Assembly (NCBI RefSeq): GCF_031846305.1 | Contig: NZ_JAVRHY010000003.1 | Coordinates: 62,001 to 126,000 of the forward strand | Source of the DNA: Spectribacter acetivorans | GTDB taxonomy: Bacteria > Pseudomonadota > Gammaproteobacteria > Nevskiales > Salinisphaeraceae | Direction of reading: 5' to 3' | DNA: 64,000 nucleotides | Part shown: piece after piece, positions 24,384-32,781 of the stretch | Numbering within the stretch: the stretch's first letter is position 1 | Layout of the letters: the number at the start of each line of letters is the position of its first letter | Notes under the pieces: generated by a model | The model's input: only the letters and a program-made list of their open reading frames with translations | Databases searched by the model: none | Told to the model about the DNA's origin: nothing | Translations under genes and position numbers: made by a program

Positions 24384-25129
24384 CCGAAGTCCCCCCAGCG
24401 GGTCTGCAACGCCGCCAGTGCCGCCGGCCCGGCGGTCTCCGTGCGCAGAATGCGCGGTCCCAGACGCACCCCTTCAAAGCCGCTGGCCCTGGCCGCCACC
24501 AGTTCCTGATCGGAAAACCCGGATTCCGGACCGATCAGGAGGCTGACCGAGGTCGGGGTGGTGGCACCCTCGACCGGCCCGCCCGGTGCGCGGGGGTCGA
24601 GCATCAGGCGTCGTTCGCCGGCGGCGTCGGCCAGCCAGTCATCCAGCCGGCAGGGGGCATGCACCACCGGCAGTATTTCCCGTCCGGACTGCTCCGCGGC
24701 CGAGCGCGCCACCGCCTGCCAGTGGCGCTGCTTGCGGTCGAGACGTTCGCCGGTCAACTTTATCTGGCCACGCTCGGTGAACAGCGGCTGGATGGCGGCT
24801 ACGCCCAGTTCCACCGCCTTGGCCACGGCAAAATCCATGCGGTCGCCGCGCGCCACCGCCTGGGCCAGCGTCACCGCCAGCGGCGATTCGCGCCGCGGCT
24901 GACGGTGTTCCAGGACCAGGGCCTGCGCGGACTTGCGGTTCAGTGTCGACAGCCGCGCCGGGTACTCGCCACCGTGCCCGTTGAAAAGCACCAGATCGGC
25001 GCCGCTGCGCAGGCGCAGGACCGCGCCCAGGTGATGCGCCTGTTCGGCGCCCAGGGCCACGGTGTCACCAATGGTCAGCGTCCGGTCCACATGGAGCCGG
25101 GGGACGTGCTTGCGGCGGGCGTCGGTCAC
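24380..25129 (-). CDS. rsmE: 16S rRNA (uracil(1498)-N(3))-methyltransferase RsmE
   Basis: The 249-residue SPOUT-class methyltransferase has an N-terminal PUA-like domain (HVDRTLTIGDTVAL, HHLGAVLRLRSG) and the C-terminal trefoil-knot motif LLIGPESGFSDQE, which binds S-adenosylmethionine. It methylates U1498 in the decoding region of 16S rRNA. Length and motifs are standard. It converges on chpC with a 4-bp stop overlap and lies 13 bp downstream of argA, suggesting a minus-strand argE-argA-rsmE transcript. Confidence 0.95.
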   Translation of the reverse strand: MTDARRKHVPRLHVDRTLTIGDTVALGAEQAHHLGAVLRLRSGADLVLFNGHGGEYPARLSTLNRKSAQALVLEHRQPRRESPLAVTLAQAVARGDRMDFAVAKAVELGVAAIQPLFTERGQIKLTGERLDRKQRHWQAVARSAAEQSGREILPVVHAPCRLDDWLADAAGERRLMLDPRAPGGPVEGATTPTSVSLLIGPESGFSDQELVAARASGFEGVRLGPRILRTETAGPAALAALQTRWGDFG

Positions 25130-25142
25130 CGTCGGAATCGGG

Positions 25143-26477
25143 TTACAGCGTCTTGATCAGGACGGTGGAGTTGCGTTGGTAGTTATAGAGCTGCTGCCGG
25201 GTCAGCGGCAGGTCGGCAATATCGGCCGTGCGGAAACCGCGCTCCACGAACCAGTGCGGCGTGCGGGTGGTCAGCACAAACAGCCGCGACAGCTCCATCG
25301 TGCGGGCGCGCCGTTCCACCGCCTGCAGCAGGCGCTCGGCGCGGCCCTGCTTGCGGTAGTCCGCGTGGACCGCCACCGAGGCCAGCTCGCCGATCCGTTC
25401 CTCGGGGTAGGCAATCAGCGCGCAGCAGGCGGTGATCAGCCCGTCGCGCACCATCACGCTGTAGCTGTCGATTTCCAGCTCGAGCTGTTCCCGCGAGCGG
25501 GGCACGAGAATGCCCGCTGCCTCCAGCGGGGCGATCAGGTTCAGCAGGCCGCCCGCGTCCTCCACCGTGGCCTGGCGGATGATGTCGTAGGTGTCCGCGG
25601 CCACCAGCGTGCCCGCGCCGTCGCGGCTGTAGAGCTCACGCAGCAGCGCCCCGTCGGCCTCGAAGCGCACCAGATGGGCCCGCGTCACCCCCTGGCGGCA
25701 GGCCTGCACGGCACACTGCAGGCGGGCCTTCTCCTCGTCGTTCAGGCCATCACCGGACTCCAGCAGCGTCTGGGCCTCGGTAGGTGAAAGCTGGGCCGGC
25801 GGGTGCGCCGCGTGCTCATGCATTTCCGGGCCGGCATGCAGCATGATCAGCTTGTCGGCCTGCAACGCCGCGGCGGTGGCGGTGGCCACTTCCTCCGCCC
25901 ACAGGTTGAAGGTTTCCCCGGTGGGGGAATAGCCGATGGGGGAGAGCAGCACGATGTGGTCGCGGTCGAGATGGGCCCGGATGGCGTCCACATCCACCCG
26001 CCGCACCTCGCCGGTGTGGCGGTGATCCACCCCGTTGACCACACCCAGGGGCTTGGCGGTCACCAGATTGCCACCGGCCACCCGCAGGCGCGCGCCGCCC
26101 ATCGGGGTGCTGGCCAGGCCGGTGGACAGCAGCGCCTCGATGTCCATGCGCAAGGTGCCCACCGCCTGCTTGACGCAGGCCAGGGCCGGCGAGTCGGTCA
26201 CCCGCACGCCGCCAGACAGCACGCTTTCCACCCCGGCGGCCGCCAGGGCGGCGTCGATCTGCGGCCGGGCGCCGTGCACCAGCACGACGCGCACGCCCAG
26301 GCTCTTGAGCAGGGCAATGTCGTAGATCAGGTCGGCGAAGCCGGGGTCGGCGGCGGCTTCACCCCCGAACATGATCACGAACGTGCGGCCGTGATGCGCA
26401 TGGATATAGGGGGCGCTGGCCCGCAGCGCCGTCACCATCTCCTGGCCTGATTGGGTTGTGTCGTTGTCCGGATTCAT
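25143..26477 (-). CDS. argA: Amino-acid N-acetyltransferase (N-acetylglutamate synthase) ArgA
   Basis: The 444-residue two-domain enzyme has an N-terminal amino-acid-kinase fold (about residues 20-290: VIMFGGEAAADPGF, VLVHGARPQI) that binds arginine for feedback inhibition. The C-terminal GNAT domain (about 300-444: GELASVAVHADYRKQGRAERLL) transfers acetyl from acetyl-CoA to glutamate, the first arginine-biosynthesis step. Size matches the classical bacterial ArgA and not the short ArgO or ArgJ types. argE lies upstream on the same strand. Confidence 0.96.
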   Translation of the reverse strand: MNPDNDTTQSGQEMVTALRASAPYIHAHHGRTFVIMFGGEAAADPGFADLIYDIALLKSLGVRVVLVHGARPQIDAALAAAGVESVLSGGVRVTDSPALACVKQAVGTLRMDIEALLSTGLASTPMGGARLRVAGGNLVTAKPLGVVNGVDHRHTGEVRRVDVDAIRAHLDRDHIVLLSPIGYSPTGETFNLWAEEVATATAAALQADKLIMLHAGPEMHEHAAHPPAQLSPTEAQTLLESGDGLNDEEKARLQCAVQACRQGVTRAHLVRFEADGALLRELYSRDGAGTLVAADTYDIIRQATVEDAGGLLNLIAPLEAAGILVPRSREQLELEIDSYSVMVRDGLITACCALIAYPEERIGELASVAVHADYRKQGRAERLLQAVERRARTMELSRLFVLTTRTPHWFVERGFRTADIADLPLTRQQLYNYQRNSTVLIKTL

Positions 26478-26529
26478 GCCGCTGCCCGCCGCGAAACCGT
26501 GTATTAGACCAGATCAGGGCCCGTTGACG

Positions 26530-27690
26530 TTACCGAAGACAGAACTGACGGATCAGCCCGTGCAGGATGTCTCGCATCGGGTCGATGCGATCCATGCCCA
26601 GAAACTCGTTGGGCTGATGGGCCTGGTCGATATCGCCGGGGCCCAGAATCACCGTCTCCATGCCCAGCGCATTGTAGAACGAGCCTTCGGTGCCGAAGTC
26701 CACCGCTGCCGCCGCCTGGCCGGTGAGTTGTTCGGCCGCGCGCACGATCTCGGCCTCGGCCGCGGTTTCCATCGCCGGGGTGCCGGTGAACAGCTCCTCG
26801 AACTCGATGCCGCAGTCGCTGCCGGTCAGAGCATCCCGCGCGACCGCCCGCAGTTCATCGCGCAGCGGGGCGATGTCGAAGCCCGGCGGAAAGCGCAGGT
26901 CCACCTGCAGTTCACAGCGCGCGGGAATACGATTGGGGCTGTCGCCGCCGCGGATCACGCCCGGGTTGAGGGTGGCGTGGTCCACCGGAAAACCCGGCGC
27001 CGGGGCGCGAGTGACCAGGTCATCGCGAAACCGGCAGACCGCGGTCAGCACCCGGCGCATGCCGTCGATGGCATTGATGCCGAAGGCGGGGTTGCTGGAA
27101 TGGCCGGCATGCCCGGTCACCCGGATGGCCTCCATCAGAATGCCCTTGTGCCGGCGGATCGGCACCAGGCCGGTGGGTTCGCCGATCACCGCGTGCCGGG
27201 CCGGCCGATGCCCGGCATCGCGCAGCGCCCGGGCGCCGTCCATGCCGCATTCCTCGTCGGCGCTGGCCAGAATCACCAGCGGCCGCGCGAGCTGACCCGC
27301 GCGATAGTCCCGGGCCACATCCGCGGCCAGGGCGAGAAAGCCCTTCATGTCGGACGTGCCGAGTCCATAGTAGCGGCCGTCGCGTATGTCCAGGGTAAAG
27401 GGGTCGCTGTCCCAGCCGTTATCGTCGTAGGGCACGGTATCCAGATGCCCGGCCAGGGCCAGTCCGTCGCCGGCCTCCGGGTCGCCCAGCGTCGCAATCA
27501 GGTTGACCTTGTCGTCGCGCTCGCCCACTGGCAGGCAGCGGCAGTCGAAGCCGAGGTCTTCCAGCCAGCCGGCCAGGCACTCGGCGGCGGCCCGGTTGCC
27601 CATGTCGATGGCCGGGTCGGCGCAGCTGATCGAGGGTGTGCCGACCAGCGAAGCCAGCAGCTCGGAAAAATCGGGGATGCGTCCAGCCAT
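26530..27690 (-). CDS. argE: Acetylornithine deacetylase ArgE
   Basis: The 386-residue M20-family zinc hydrolase removes acetyl from N-acetylornithine in the linear arginine pathway. Metal-site blocks are AGHLDTVPYDDNGW, GTSDMKGF and SADEECGMDGA; a dimerisation domain follows from about residue 185. Pairing with argA, 52 bp downstream, fits the linear pathway, where ArgE regenerates no acetylglutamate and ArgA is needed each cycle. The start is the ATG at 27690. It is divergent from the small secreted gene at 27798 across a 107-bp gap. Confidence 0.93.
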   Translation of the reverse strand: MAGRIPDFSELLASLVGTPSISCADPAIDMGNRAAAECLAGWLEDLGFDCRCLPVGERDDKVNLIATLGDPEAGDGLALAGHLDTVPYDDNGWDSDPFTLDIRDGRYYGLGTSDMKGFLALAADVARDYRAGQLARPLVILASADEECGMDGARALRDAGHRPARHAVIGEPTGLVPIRRHKGILMEAIRVTGHAGHSSNPAFGINAIDGMRRVLTAVCRFRDDLVTRAPAPGFPVDHATLNPGVIRGGDSPNRIPARCELQVDLRFPPGFDIAPLRDELRAVARDALTGSDCGIEFEELFTGTPAMETAAEAEIVRAAEQLTGQAAAAVDFGTEGSFYNALGMETVILGPGDIDQAHQPNEFLGMDRIDPMRDILHGLIRQFCLR

Positions 27691-27797
27691 GTCGGGGCGA
27701 CTCCGGTTGCCGGTTGAGCACGGGTAATGCCCGCGCGATGGACAGTTTAACGGTTGGCGCGCTAGCGTTGCCGGACAATCGAGGAGCCCGCCCCTTC

Positions 27798-28100
27798 ATG
27801 ACTGCAATCACACGATTCCTGGCCTGGCTGCCGCTGGCGATGCTGGCGTTTCTGCCTGGGCAGCCGGTCGACTCGGACACGACGGAGCCGGCCGCCCGCC
27901 GCGCCTTCATCGGTCCGGCCGAACCGCAGGTGTTCGCGGCGCAGCGGGCCAGCCCCCCGGCGGCGGAAACGCCCGAAGTCACCGTGCGGGACGGCATGAC
28001 CATCGTTACGGTGCCGAAATTGCGCCATTCCCGGCTGCAGGCAAGGCGAGACGCCGATGGCGAGATTCATGTCGGTCACGGGGTGGGTGATGATCACTGA
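27798..28100 (+). CDS. Small secreted protein, unknown
   Basis: The 100-residue product has an N-terminal signal sequence (MTAITRFLAWLPLAMLAFLPG) and a Pro/Ala-rich mature region ending in an acidic, His-containing tail (EIHVGHGVGDDH). The ATG at 27798 follows GAGGAGCCCGCCCC; longer in-frame openings upstream run into the argE 5' region and are not credible. Its stop lies inside the start region of the metallopeptidase (11-bp overlap), so the two are probably translated together. The tail could bind metal, and with a secreted metallopeptidase next door an inhibitor, propeptide-like or chaperone role is conceivable but unsupported by homology. Confidence 0.65.
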   Translation: MTAITRFLAWLPLAMLAFLPGQPVDSDTTEPAARRAFIGPAEPQVFAAQRASPPAAETPEVTVRDGMTIVTVPKLRHSRLQARRDADGEIHVGHGVGDDH

Positions 28101-29265
28101 TTCCCTGCGGCGGGGCTGCGTGGCGGCGTGTCTCGTCCTGACCGCGGGTGCGGTGCAGGCCGCGGATATCGTCATCATCAACGGCGACAACTCGGGTGAA
28201 GGCCTGAACGATCCCACCCCGCGTGCGCCGGTATCCGGCAATCCGGGAGAGACCGTCGGCGCGCAGCGGCTGAATGCAATCGGTTATGTCGCCGATCTGC
28301 TAGGCAGCCGCATCGTCAGCGACGTGCCGATTGTGGTCGAGGTGACTTTCAGCAATCTGCGTTGCCGCAGTACCAATGCGGATCTGGCGGCGGCGGGGCC
28401 GGATCGCCTGGTGTCGGATTTCCCCGGGTCCCGGCCCGGCGTCTTCTATGCGCTGGCGCTGGCCAACGCCATCAGCGGTGGGCGTATCGAGTCGGCACCG
28501 GATATCAGCGCCGAGTTCAATGCCGCGCTCGACGCCCAGGACAATTGCCTCGGCGGGGCCGACTGGTATTACGGGCTGGACAACAATCCGCCGGGCGACG
28601 ATCTCAACTTCGTGAGCACCGCCACGCATGAGCTGATCCACGGGCTGGGATTCTCCAGCTTCGTGGATCTGCAGAGTGGCGAGTTCTTCATGAATCTGCC
28701 CAGCATTTACGAGGTCTTCATCCGCGATCTCAGCTTTGGCACTACCTGGCCGAATCTGAACAGCAATCAGCGGGCCGCGTCGGCGGCCAATGACGGCAAT
28801 GTGATCTGGGACGGACCCAGCATCACCCCGCAGATCAGCAACCGGTTCAGCGGCGGCAGGGTCGGCAGCGATCTCCAGCTGTATGCTCCCAGCCCGGTGG
28901 AGCCCGGTTCCTCGATCTCGCACTGGGACGATGCCCTGACTCCGAATGCCCTGATGGAGCCGTTCGTGGATGCCCGCGGCGATGTCGATGTCCGCAACGG
29001 CATCGGCCTGGCTGCCTGCGTGCTGGCGGATGTCGGCTGGACGCTGAACGGCGGCGTGGGCTGCCCCGACGACAACGGTGCCGGTATTCCGGCGCCGGGT
29101 GGCTCGGCGGATGGCAGTGGCAATACGGATGCCGGTGATTTCATGAGCGGAGGCGACGGCGATGAGGGCGGAGGCGGCTGCAGCCTCGGCCGCGGCGCCC
29201 CCGACCCGATCTGGCTATTGCTGTTGCTGGCGGCGGCTTGGCGTCTGAGGCGGTCGGCCGTCTGA
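28090..29265 (+). CDS. Secreted zinc metallopeptidase with JDVT-CTERM-like sorting tail
   Basis: The 391-residue product has a signal peptide (SLRRGCVAACLVLTAGAVQA) and a zinc-peptidase core with HELIHGLGF, giving His180, Glu181 and His184 of an HExxH site. The downstream block PVEPGSSISHWD ... NALMEP is conserved in such secreted peptidases. After a Gly/Asp-rich linker comes a C-terminal tripartite tail: GGGGC (Cys364), a hydrophobic helix (IWLLLLLAAAW) and a basic end (RLRRSAV). This resembles JDVT-CTERM/MYXO-CTERM sorting signals that are cleaved and anchored. I chose the ATG at 28090 for its signal peptide; starts at 28057 and 28069 are possible. The next gene is a CPBP protease. Confidence 0.85.
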   Translation: MITDSLRRGCVAACLVLTAGAVQAADIVIINGDNSGEGLNDPTPRAPVSGNPGETVGAQRLNAIGYVADLLGSRIVSDVPIVVEVTFSNLRCRSTNADLAAAGPDRLVSDFPGSRPGVFYALALANAISGGRIESAPDISAEFNAALDAQDNCLGGADWYYGLDNNPPGDDLNFVSTATHELIHGLGFSSFVDLQSGEFFMNLPSIYEVFIRDLSFGTTWPNLNSNQRAASAANDGNVIWDGPSITPQISNRFSGGRVGSDLQLYAPSPVEPGSSISHWDDALTPNALMEPFVDARGDVDVRNGIGLAACVLADVGWTLNGGVGCPDDNGAGIPAPGGSADGSGNTDAGDFMSGGDGDEGGGGCSLGRGAPDPIWLLLLLAAAWRLRRSAV

Positions 29266-29687
29266 GTATCCTTCGCGACCCGCGGCTGTGGCTGGCGCTG
29301 GCGGCGGGGCCGCTGGCCTGTCTGGGGCTGGCCGGGGCGGGATTCGCCCGATGGTCGGTCGGCGCCACCATCGCACCGGTGTCGCTGATCATAGTGATTC
29401 TGGTCTACCCGGTAGTCGAGGAATGGCTGTTCCGCGGCGAGTTGCAGCCCTGGATCGCCCGGAAACTGGCCTGGGCTCTCGGGCCGCTGAGTGCCGCCAA
29501 TCTGGTCACCAGCGCGCTGTTCACCGCGCTGCACCTGCTGTTTCACCCGCCCGGCTGGGCGCTGGCGGTGTTCCTGCCGTCGCTGGTGTTCGGCTATTTC
29601 CGCGATGCCACCGGCGGGCTGGCGGCGCCGATGCTGCTGCACGGGTTCTACAACGCCTGCTTTTTTGTCCTGTTGCTGCCGGCCTGA
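29238..29687 (+). CDS. CPBP-family glutamic intramembrane protease (MrtJ-like, JDVT-CTERM partner)
   Basis: The 149-residue, highly hydrophobic protein has the CPBP/ABI (Rce1-like) motifs: EEWLFRGE with Glu61/Glu62 and Arg66, His99 in FTALHLLFH, and the HGFYN block with His135 and Asn139. Length is short, as in dedicated sorting-signal proteases rather than general CAAX enzymes. The only in-frame start seen is the TTG at 29238, overlapping the metallopeptidase stop by 28 bp. That coupling, plus the CTERM-like tail next door, makes it the likely processing enzyme. NCBI-style annotation uses the name MrtJ for such partners; I assign it by context. Confidence 0.82.
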   Translation: MASEAVGRLSILRDPRLWLALAAGPLACLGLAGAGFARWSVGATIAPVSLIIVILVYPVVEEWLFRGELQPWIARKLAWALGPLSAANLVTSALFTALHLLFHPPGWALAVFLPSLVFGYFRDATGGLAAPMLLHGFYNACFFVLLLPA

Positions 29688-29723
29688 CGCATGGCAGAGG
29701 CGCAGTTTTGTTAGCCTTGACGC

Positions 29724-30275
29724 ATGAACGAGACATCCGAAAGCCGCTATGACGGACTCGCCCGGCGCCTGAACGAGGCCGGCGCCACCCAGGATCCGGC
29801 AGAAGTGCACGGGTCGCTGTGCGGGGCCCTGTGTCTGCACGACCAGCTGCCGACCGTGGATCTGGTCGAGGGCGCCGACGGCGAGGCGCTGCAGCCGCTG
29901 CTGCAGGCGTTGCGGGAATTCAGCCTGGAAGGGTTGTACGACTCGGACTCGGGCTTCCAGCCGCTGCTGCCGGACGATCAGGCGCCGCTGCCACGGCGGG
30001 TCAAGGCCCTGGCGAACTGGTGCAGCGGGTTCGTTTTCGGCATTGCCAGCCACGGCGAATTCGAGCTCACCCATTGCACGGACGAGGTGCAGGAAGTGGT
30101 TCGTGATCTCACCGAGCTGTCCCGGGCAAGCCTCACCGATGAGGAGTCTGGAGAAGAGCAGGGCGAGGCCGACTACGCCGAACTGGTGGAGTACGTCCGT
30201 GTCGGCGTCCAGTTGATCTTCCTGGAGATGCGCACCGCCGAGCGGCAGGACGAGCCCGACGCGCGGCTTCACTAG
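29724..30275 (+). CDS. ygfB: YgfB/UPF0149 family protein
   Basis: The 183-residue all-helical protein contains the family blocks EVHGSLCGALC and RVKALANWCSGFVFGIA, with an acidic C-terminus. YgfB homologues sit upstream of pepP-ubiH-ubiI in many gammaproteobacteria; in P. aeruginosa YgfB is linked to beta-lactamase regulation, but no general role is established. pepP starts 15 bp after the stop, so the four genes form one operon. No unusual features are seen. Confidence 0.9.
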   Translation: MNETSESRYDGLARRLNEAGATQDPAEVHGSLCGALCLHDQLPTVDLVEGADGEALQPLLQALREFSLEGLYDSDSGFQPLLPDDQAPLPRRVKALANWCSGFVFGIASHGEFELTHCTDEVQEVVRDLTELSRASLTDEESGEEQGEADYAELVEYVRVGVQLIFLEMRTAERQDEPDARLH

Positions 30276-30290
30276 ACCACGAATCGACTC

Positions 30291-31601
30291 ATGACCCAGC
30301 CCATTGATCACGCCCGACGCCGGGCGCGCCTGGCCGAGCGCATCGGCGACCGGGCGGTTGCAATGCTGGCCGCCACCCCGGAGCGCATTCGCAACCGCGA
30401 CGTGCACTATCCCTACCGGGCCGACAGCGACATGCGCTACCTGACCGGTTTCACCGAACCGGAAGCGGTGGCGGTGCTGGTGCCCGGCCGGCCCGACGGT
30501 GAATTCATCCTGTTCTGCCGCGACCGGGATCCCGAACGGGAGGTCTGGGACGGCCGTCGTGCCGGGCCCGAGGGCGCATGCCGGGATTTCGGCGCCGATC
30601 AGGCCTTCCCCATCCAGGAACTGGCTCAGCGTCTGCCGGAACTGCTCGCCGACCGGGACACTATCCACCACAGCCTGGGCGCCGACGACTGGGCCGATCG
30701 TCAGCTGACCGCCGCGCTCGACCGGATCCGCGCGATGGGGCGCCGGGGCTGGCAGACGCCCACCCAGATCGGCCTGCTGCCGGCGGTGCTGCACGACATG
30801 CGCCTGCGCAAGGAGCCCGCCGAACTCGACCGCATGCGCCACGCCGCGGCGGTCTCGGCCGCCGCCCACTGCCGGGCCATGCGGGTCTGCCGGCCGGGCA
30901 TGGCGGAATACGCGCTGGCGGCCGAACTGCATCACGAGTTCGAGGCTGCCGGCATGCACTGGGCCTATCCCTCGATCGTCGGCGGGGGCGCGAATGCCTG
31001 CATCCTGCACTACATCGAGAACAGCGCGACGCTGGCCGATGGTGACCTGGTGCTGATTGATGCCGGCGCCGAAAACGCGGGCTACGCCGCGGACATCACC
31101 CGCACGTTTCCGGTCAGCGGACGCTTCTCCGGCCCGCAGCGCGACCTCTACGCGGTGGTGCTGGCTGCCCAGGAAGCCGCGGTCGATGCCGTGCGGGCCG
31201 GCAATGATTACGACGCCTTCAACCGCGCCGCGGTGCGCGAACTCTGCCGGGGCATGCTCGATCTGGGGCTGCTCTCGGGTGACCTGGAGACGGTGATCGA
31301 ACAGCAGGACTACAAGCGCTTCTACATGCACGGCACCGGCCACTGGCTGGGCATGGACGTGCACGACGTGGGCGATTACAAGGTCGAGGGAAAGTGGCGT
31401 CTTCTGGAACCGGACATGGTGGTCACGGTGGAGCCGGGTCTGTACGTGCCCGCCGGCAGCGAGGGCGTGGACGAACGGTTCTGGAACACCGGCATCCGCA
31501 TCGAGGATGACGTGCGGGTGACCGACGGCGCGCCGGAGGTTCTGACGGCCGGCGTGCCCAAGCGGGCCGACGAGATCGAGGCCCTGATGGCCGATGGCTG
31601 A
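30291..31601 (+). CDS. pepP: Xaa-Pro aminopeptidase PepP
   Basis: The 436-residue M24 metallopeptidase removes N-terminal residues preceding proline. An N-terminal creatinase-like domain (DMRYLTGFTEPEAVAV) is followed by the pita-bread catalytic domain with metal ligands in DAGAENAGYAADITRTF, HGTGHWLGMDVHD and VTVEPGLYV, and a final Glu in GIRIEDDVRV. Length and motif order match E. coli PepP. The stop overlaps the ubiH start by 8 bp (ATGGCTGA). Confidence 0.96.
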   Translation: MTQPIDHARRRARLAERIGDRAVAMLAATPERIRNRDVHYPYRADSDMRYLTGFTEPEAVAVLVPGRPDGEFILFCRDRDPEREVWDGRRAGPEGACRDFGADQAFPIQELAQRLPELLADRDTIHHSLGADDWADRQLTAALDRIRAMGRRGWQTPTQIGLLPAVLHDMRLRKEPAELDRMRHAAAVSAAAHCRAMRVCRPGMAEYALAAELHHEFEAAGMHWAYPSIVGGGANACILHYIENSATLADGDLVLIDAGAENAGYAADITRTFPVSGRFSGPQRDLYAVVLAAQEAAVDAVRAGNDYDAFNRAAVRELCRGMLDLGLLSGDLETVIEQQDYKRFYMHGTGHWLGMDVHDVGDYKVEGKWRLLEPDMVVTVEPGLYVPAGSEGVDERFWNTGIRIEDDVRVTDGAPEVLTAGVPKRADEIEALMADG

Positions 31602-32781
31602 CCATTTCGACGTCCTGGTCATCGGCGGGGGACTGGTCGGGGCCAGTTTCGCCTGCGCCATGGCCGGGTCCGGCCGCCGTATCGGGCTGGTGGAAGCGTT
31701 ACTGCCGAGCACCGAACCGTCGCCGGGTGAGGTCGAGCGCACTACGGCGCTGGCCTGGGGCAGCCGGGCGCTGTTCGAGCGCTGGGGCCTGTGGTCGGCC
31801 ATCGCCGGGGAGGCGGCGCCGATCCGGCATCTGCACGTGTCGCAACAGGGCCGCTTCGGGGTAACCCGGGTCGATCACGCCGACTACGGGGTCGAGGCCC
31901 TGGGCTACGTGCTACCCAACCACGCGCTTGCCGGTGCGCTGTATCAGCGTCTGGGCGAGGACGAGGCGGTGTCGGTAATCGCCCCGGCCCGTTTCGAGCA
32001 TCTGGAACCGGGTGAGGAGCAGGTCACGCTCACCATCAGCGAGGATGGCCGCCCGAGAACCCTGACCACCCGGCTGGTGGTGGGGGCCGATGGGGCCGGC
32101 TCGGCGGTGCGCTCGGCGCTGGGCATCGGGGCGGATATCCGGGACTACGGCCAGCAGGCGGTGGTGGCCTCGATCCGCGCCAGCCGCCCGCCGGGTGATA
32201 CGGCCTACGAGCGGTTCACGCCGGCCGGGCCGATCGCGATTCTGCCGCGGTCACCGGAAACGGCGGCGCTGGTCTGGACCCTGCCCACGGACGAGGCGGC
32301 GCAGCGCTGCGCCGACGATGAGGAAGCCTTTCTGGCCGCCCTGCAGGCTGCATTCGGCCAGCGTCTGGGGCATTTCGACCAGCTGGGGCCGCGCGGCGCC
32401 TATCCCCTGAAGCGGGTGATCTGCCCGCGGCCGATCGCCGAGCGGGCGTTGCTGGTGGGTAGCGCCGGGCATCATCTGCACCCGGCCGCTGCCCAGGGCT
32501 TCAACCTGGCGCTGCGTGACGTCACGGTGCTGGCCGGCCTGATGCAATTGGCCGACGATCCCGGCGATGCCGCCCTGCTGGAAACCTGGCGCGAGGCGCG
32601 TCGGGCGGATCAGCAGCGGGTGAGCGGCTTCACCGACGGCATCGTGCGGCTGTTTTCCAACCGGCTACCGGGGCTGGGGCTGGCGCGCGGGCTGGGCCTG
32701 ACCGGACTGGAGCTGCTGCCCGGCATCAAGCACGACATGGCCCGGCGCAGCATGGGCCTGGCGTTCGCCGCCGATGGCTGA
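31594..32781 (+). CDS. ubiH: 2-octaprenyl-6-methoxyphenol hydroxylase UbiH
   Basis: The 395-residue FAD-dependent aromatic hydroxylase has the Rossmann motif VIGGGLVGASFACAMAG, the DG motif VVGADGAGSAVR near residue 165 and the GD-like motif GSAGHHLHPAAAQGFNLALRD. The AGHHLHPAAAQGFNL form distinguishes UbiH-type members. It hydroxylates the ring during aerobic ubiquinone synthesis on the inner membrane. Gene order pepP-ubiH-ubiI supports the call. It overlaps both neighbours by 8 bp. Confidence 0.92.
   Translation: MADHFDVLVIGGGLVGASFACAMAGSGRRIGLVEALLPSTEPSPGEVERTTALAWGSRALFERWGLWSAIAGEAAPIRHLHVSQQGRFGVTRVDHADYGVEALGYVLPNHALAGALYQRLGEDEAVSVIAPARFEHLEPGEEQVTLTISEDGRPRTLTTRLVVGADGAGSAVRSALGIGADIRDYGQQAVVASIRASRPPGDTAYERFTPAGPIAILPRSPETAALVWTLPTDEAAQRCADDEEAFLAALQAAFGQRLGHFDQLGPRGAYPLKRVICPRPIAERALLVGSAGHHLHPAAAQGFNLALRDVTVLAGLMQLADDPGDAALLETWREARRADQQRVSGFTDGIVRLFSNRLPGLGLARGLGLTGLELLPGIKHDMARRSMGLAFAADG

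Noticed and set aside
28767..31802. 1,011-codon open frame on the minus strand across the metallopeptidase, CPBP, ygfB and pepP genes
   Set aside because: It crosses four well-supported genes in antisense and its translation is low-complexity His/Arg/Gln-rich without family motifs.
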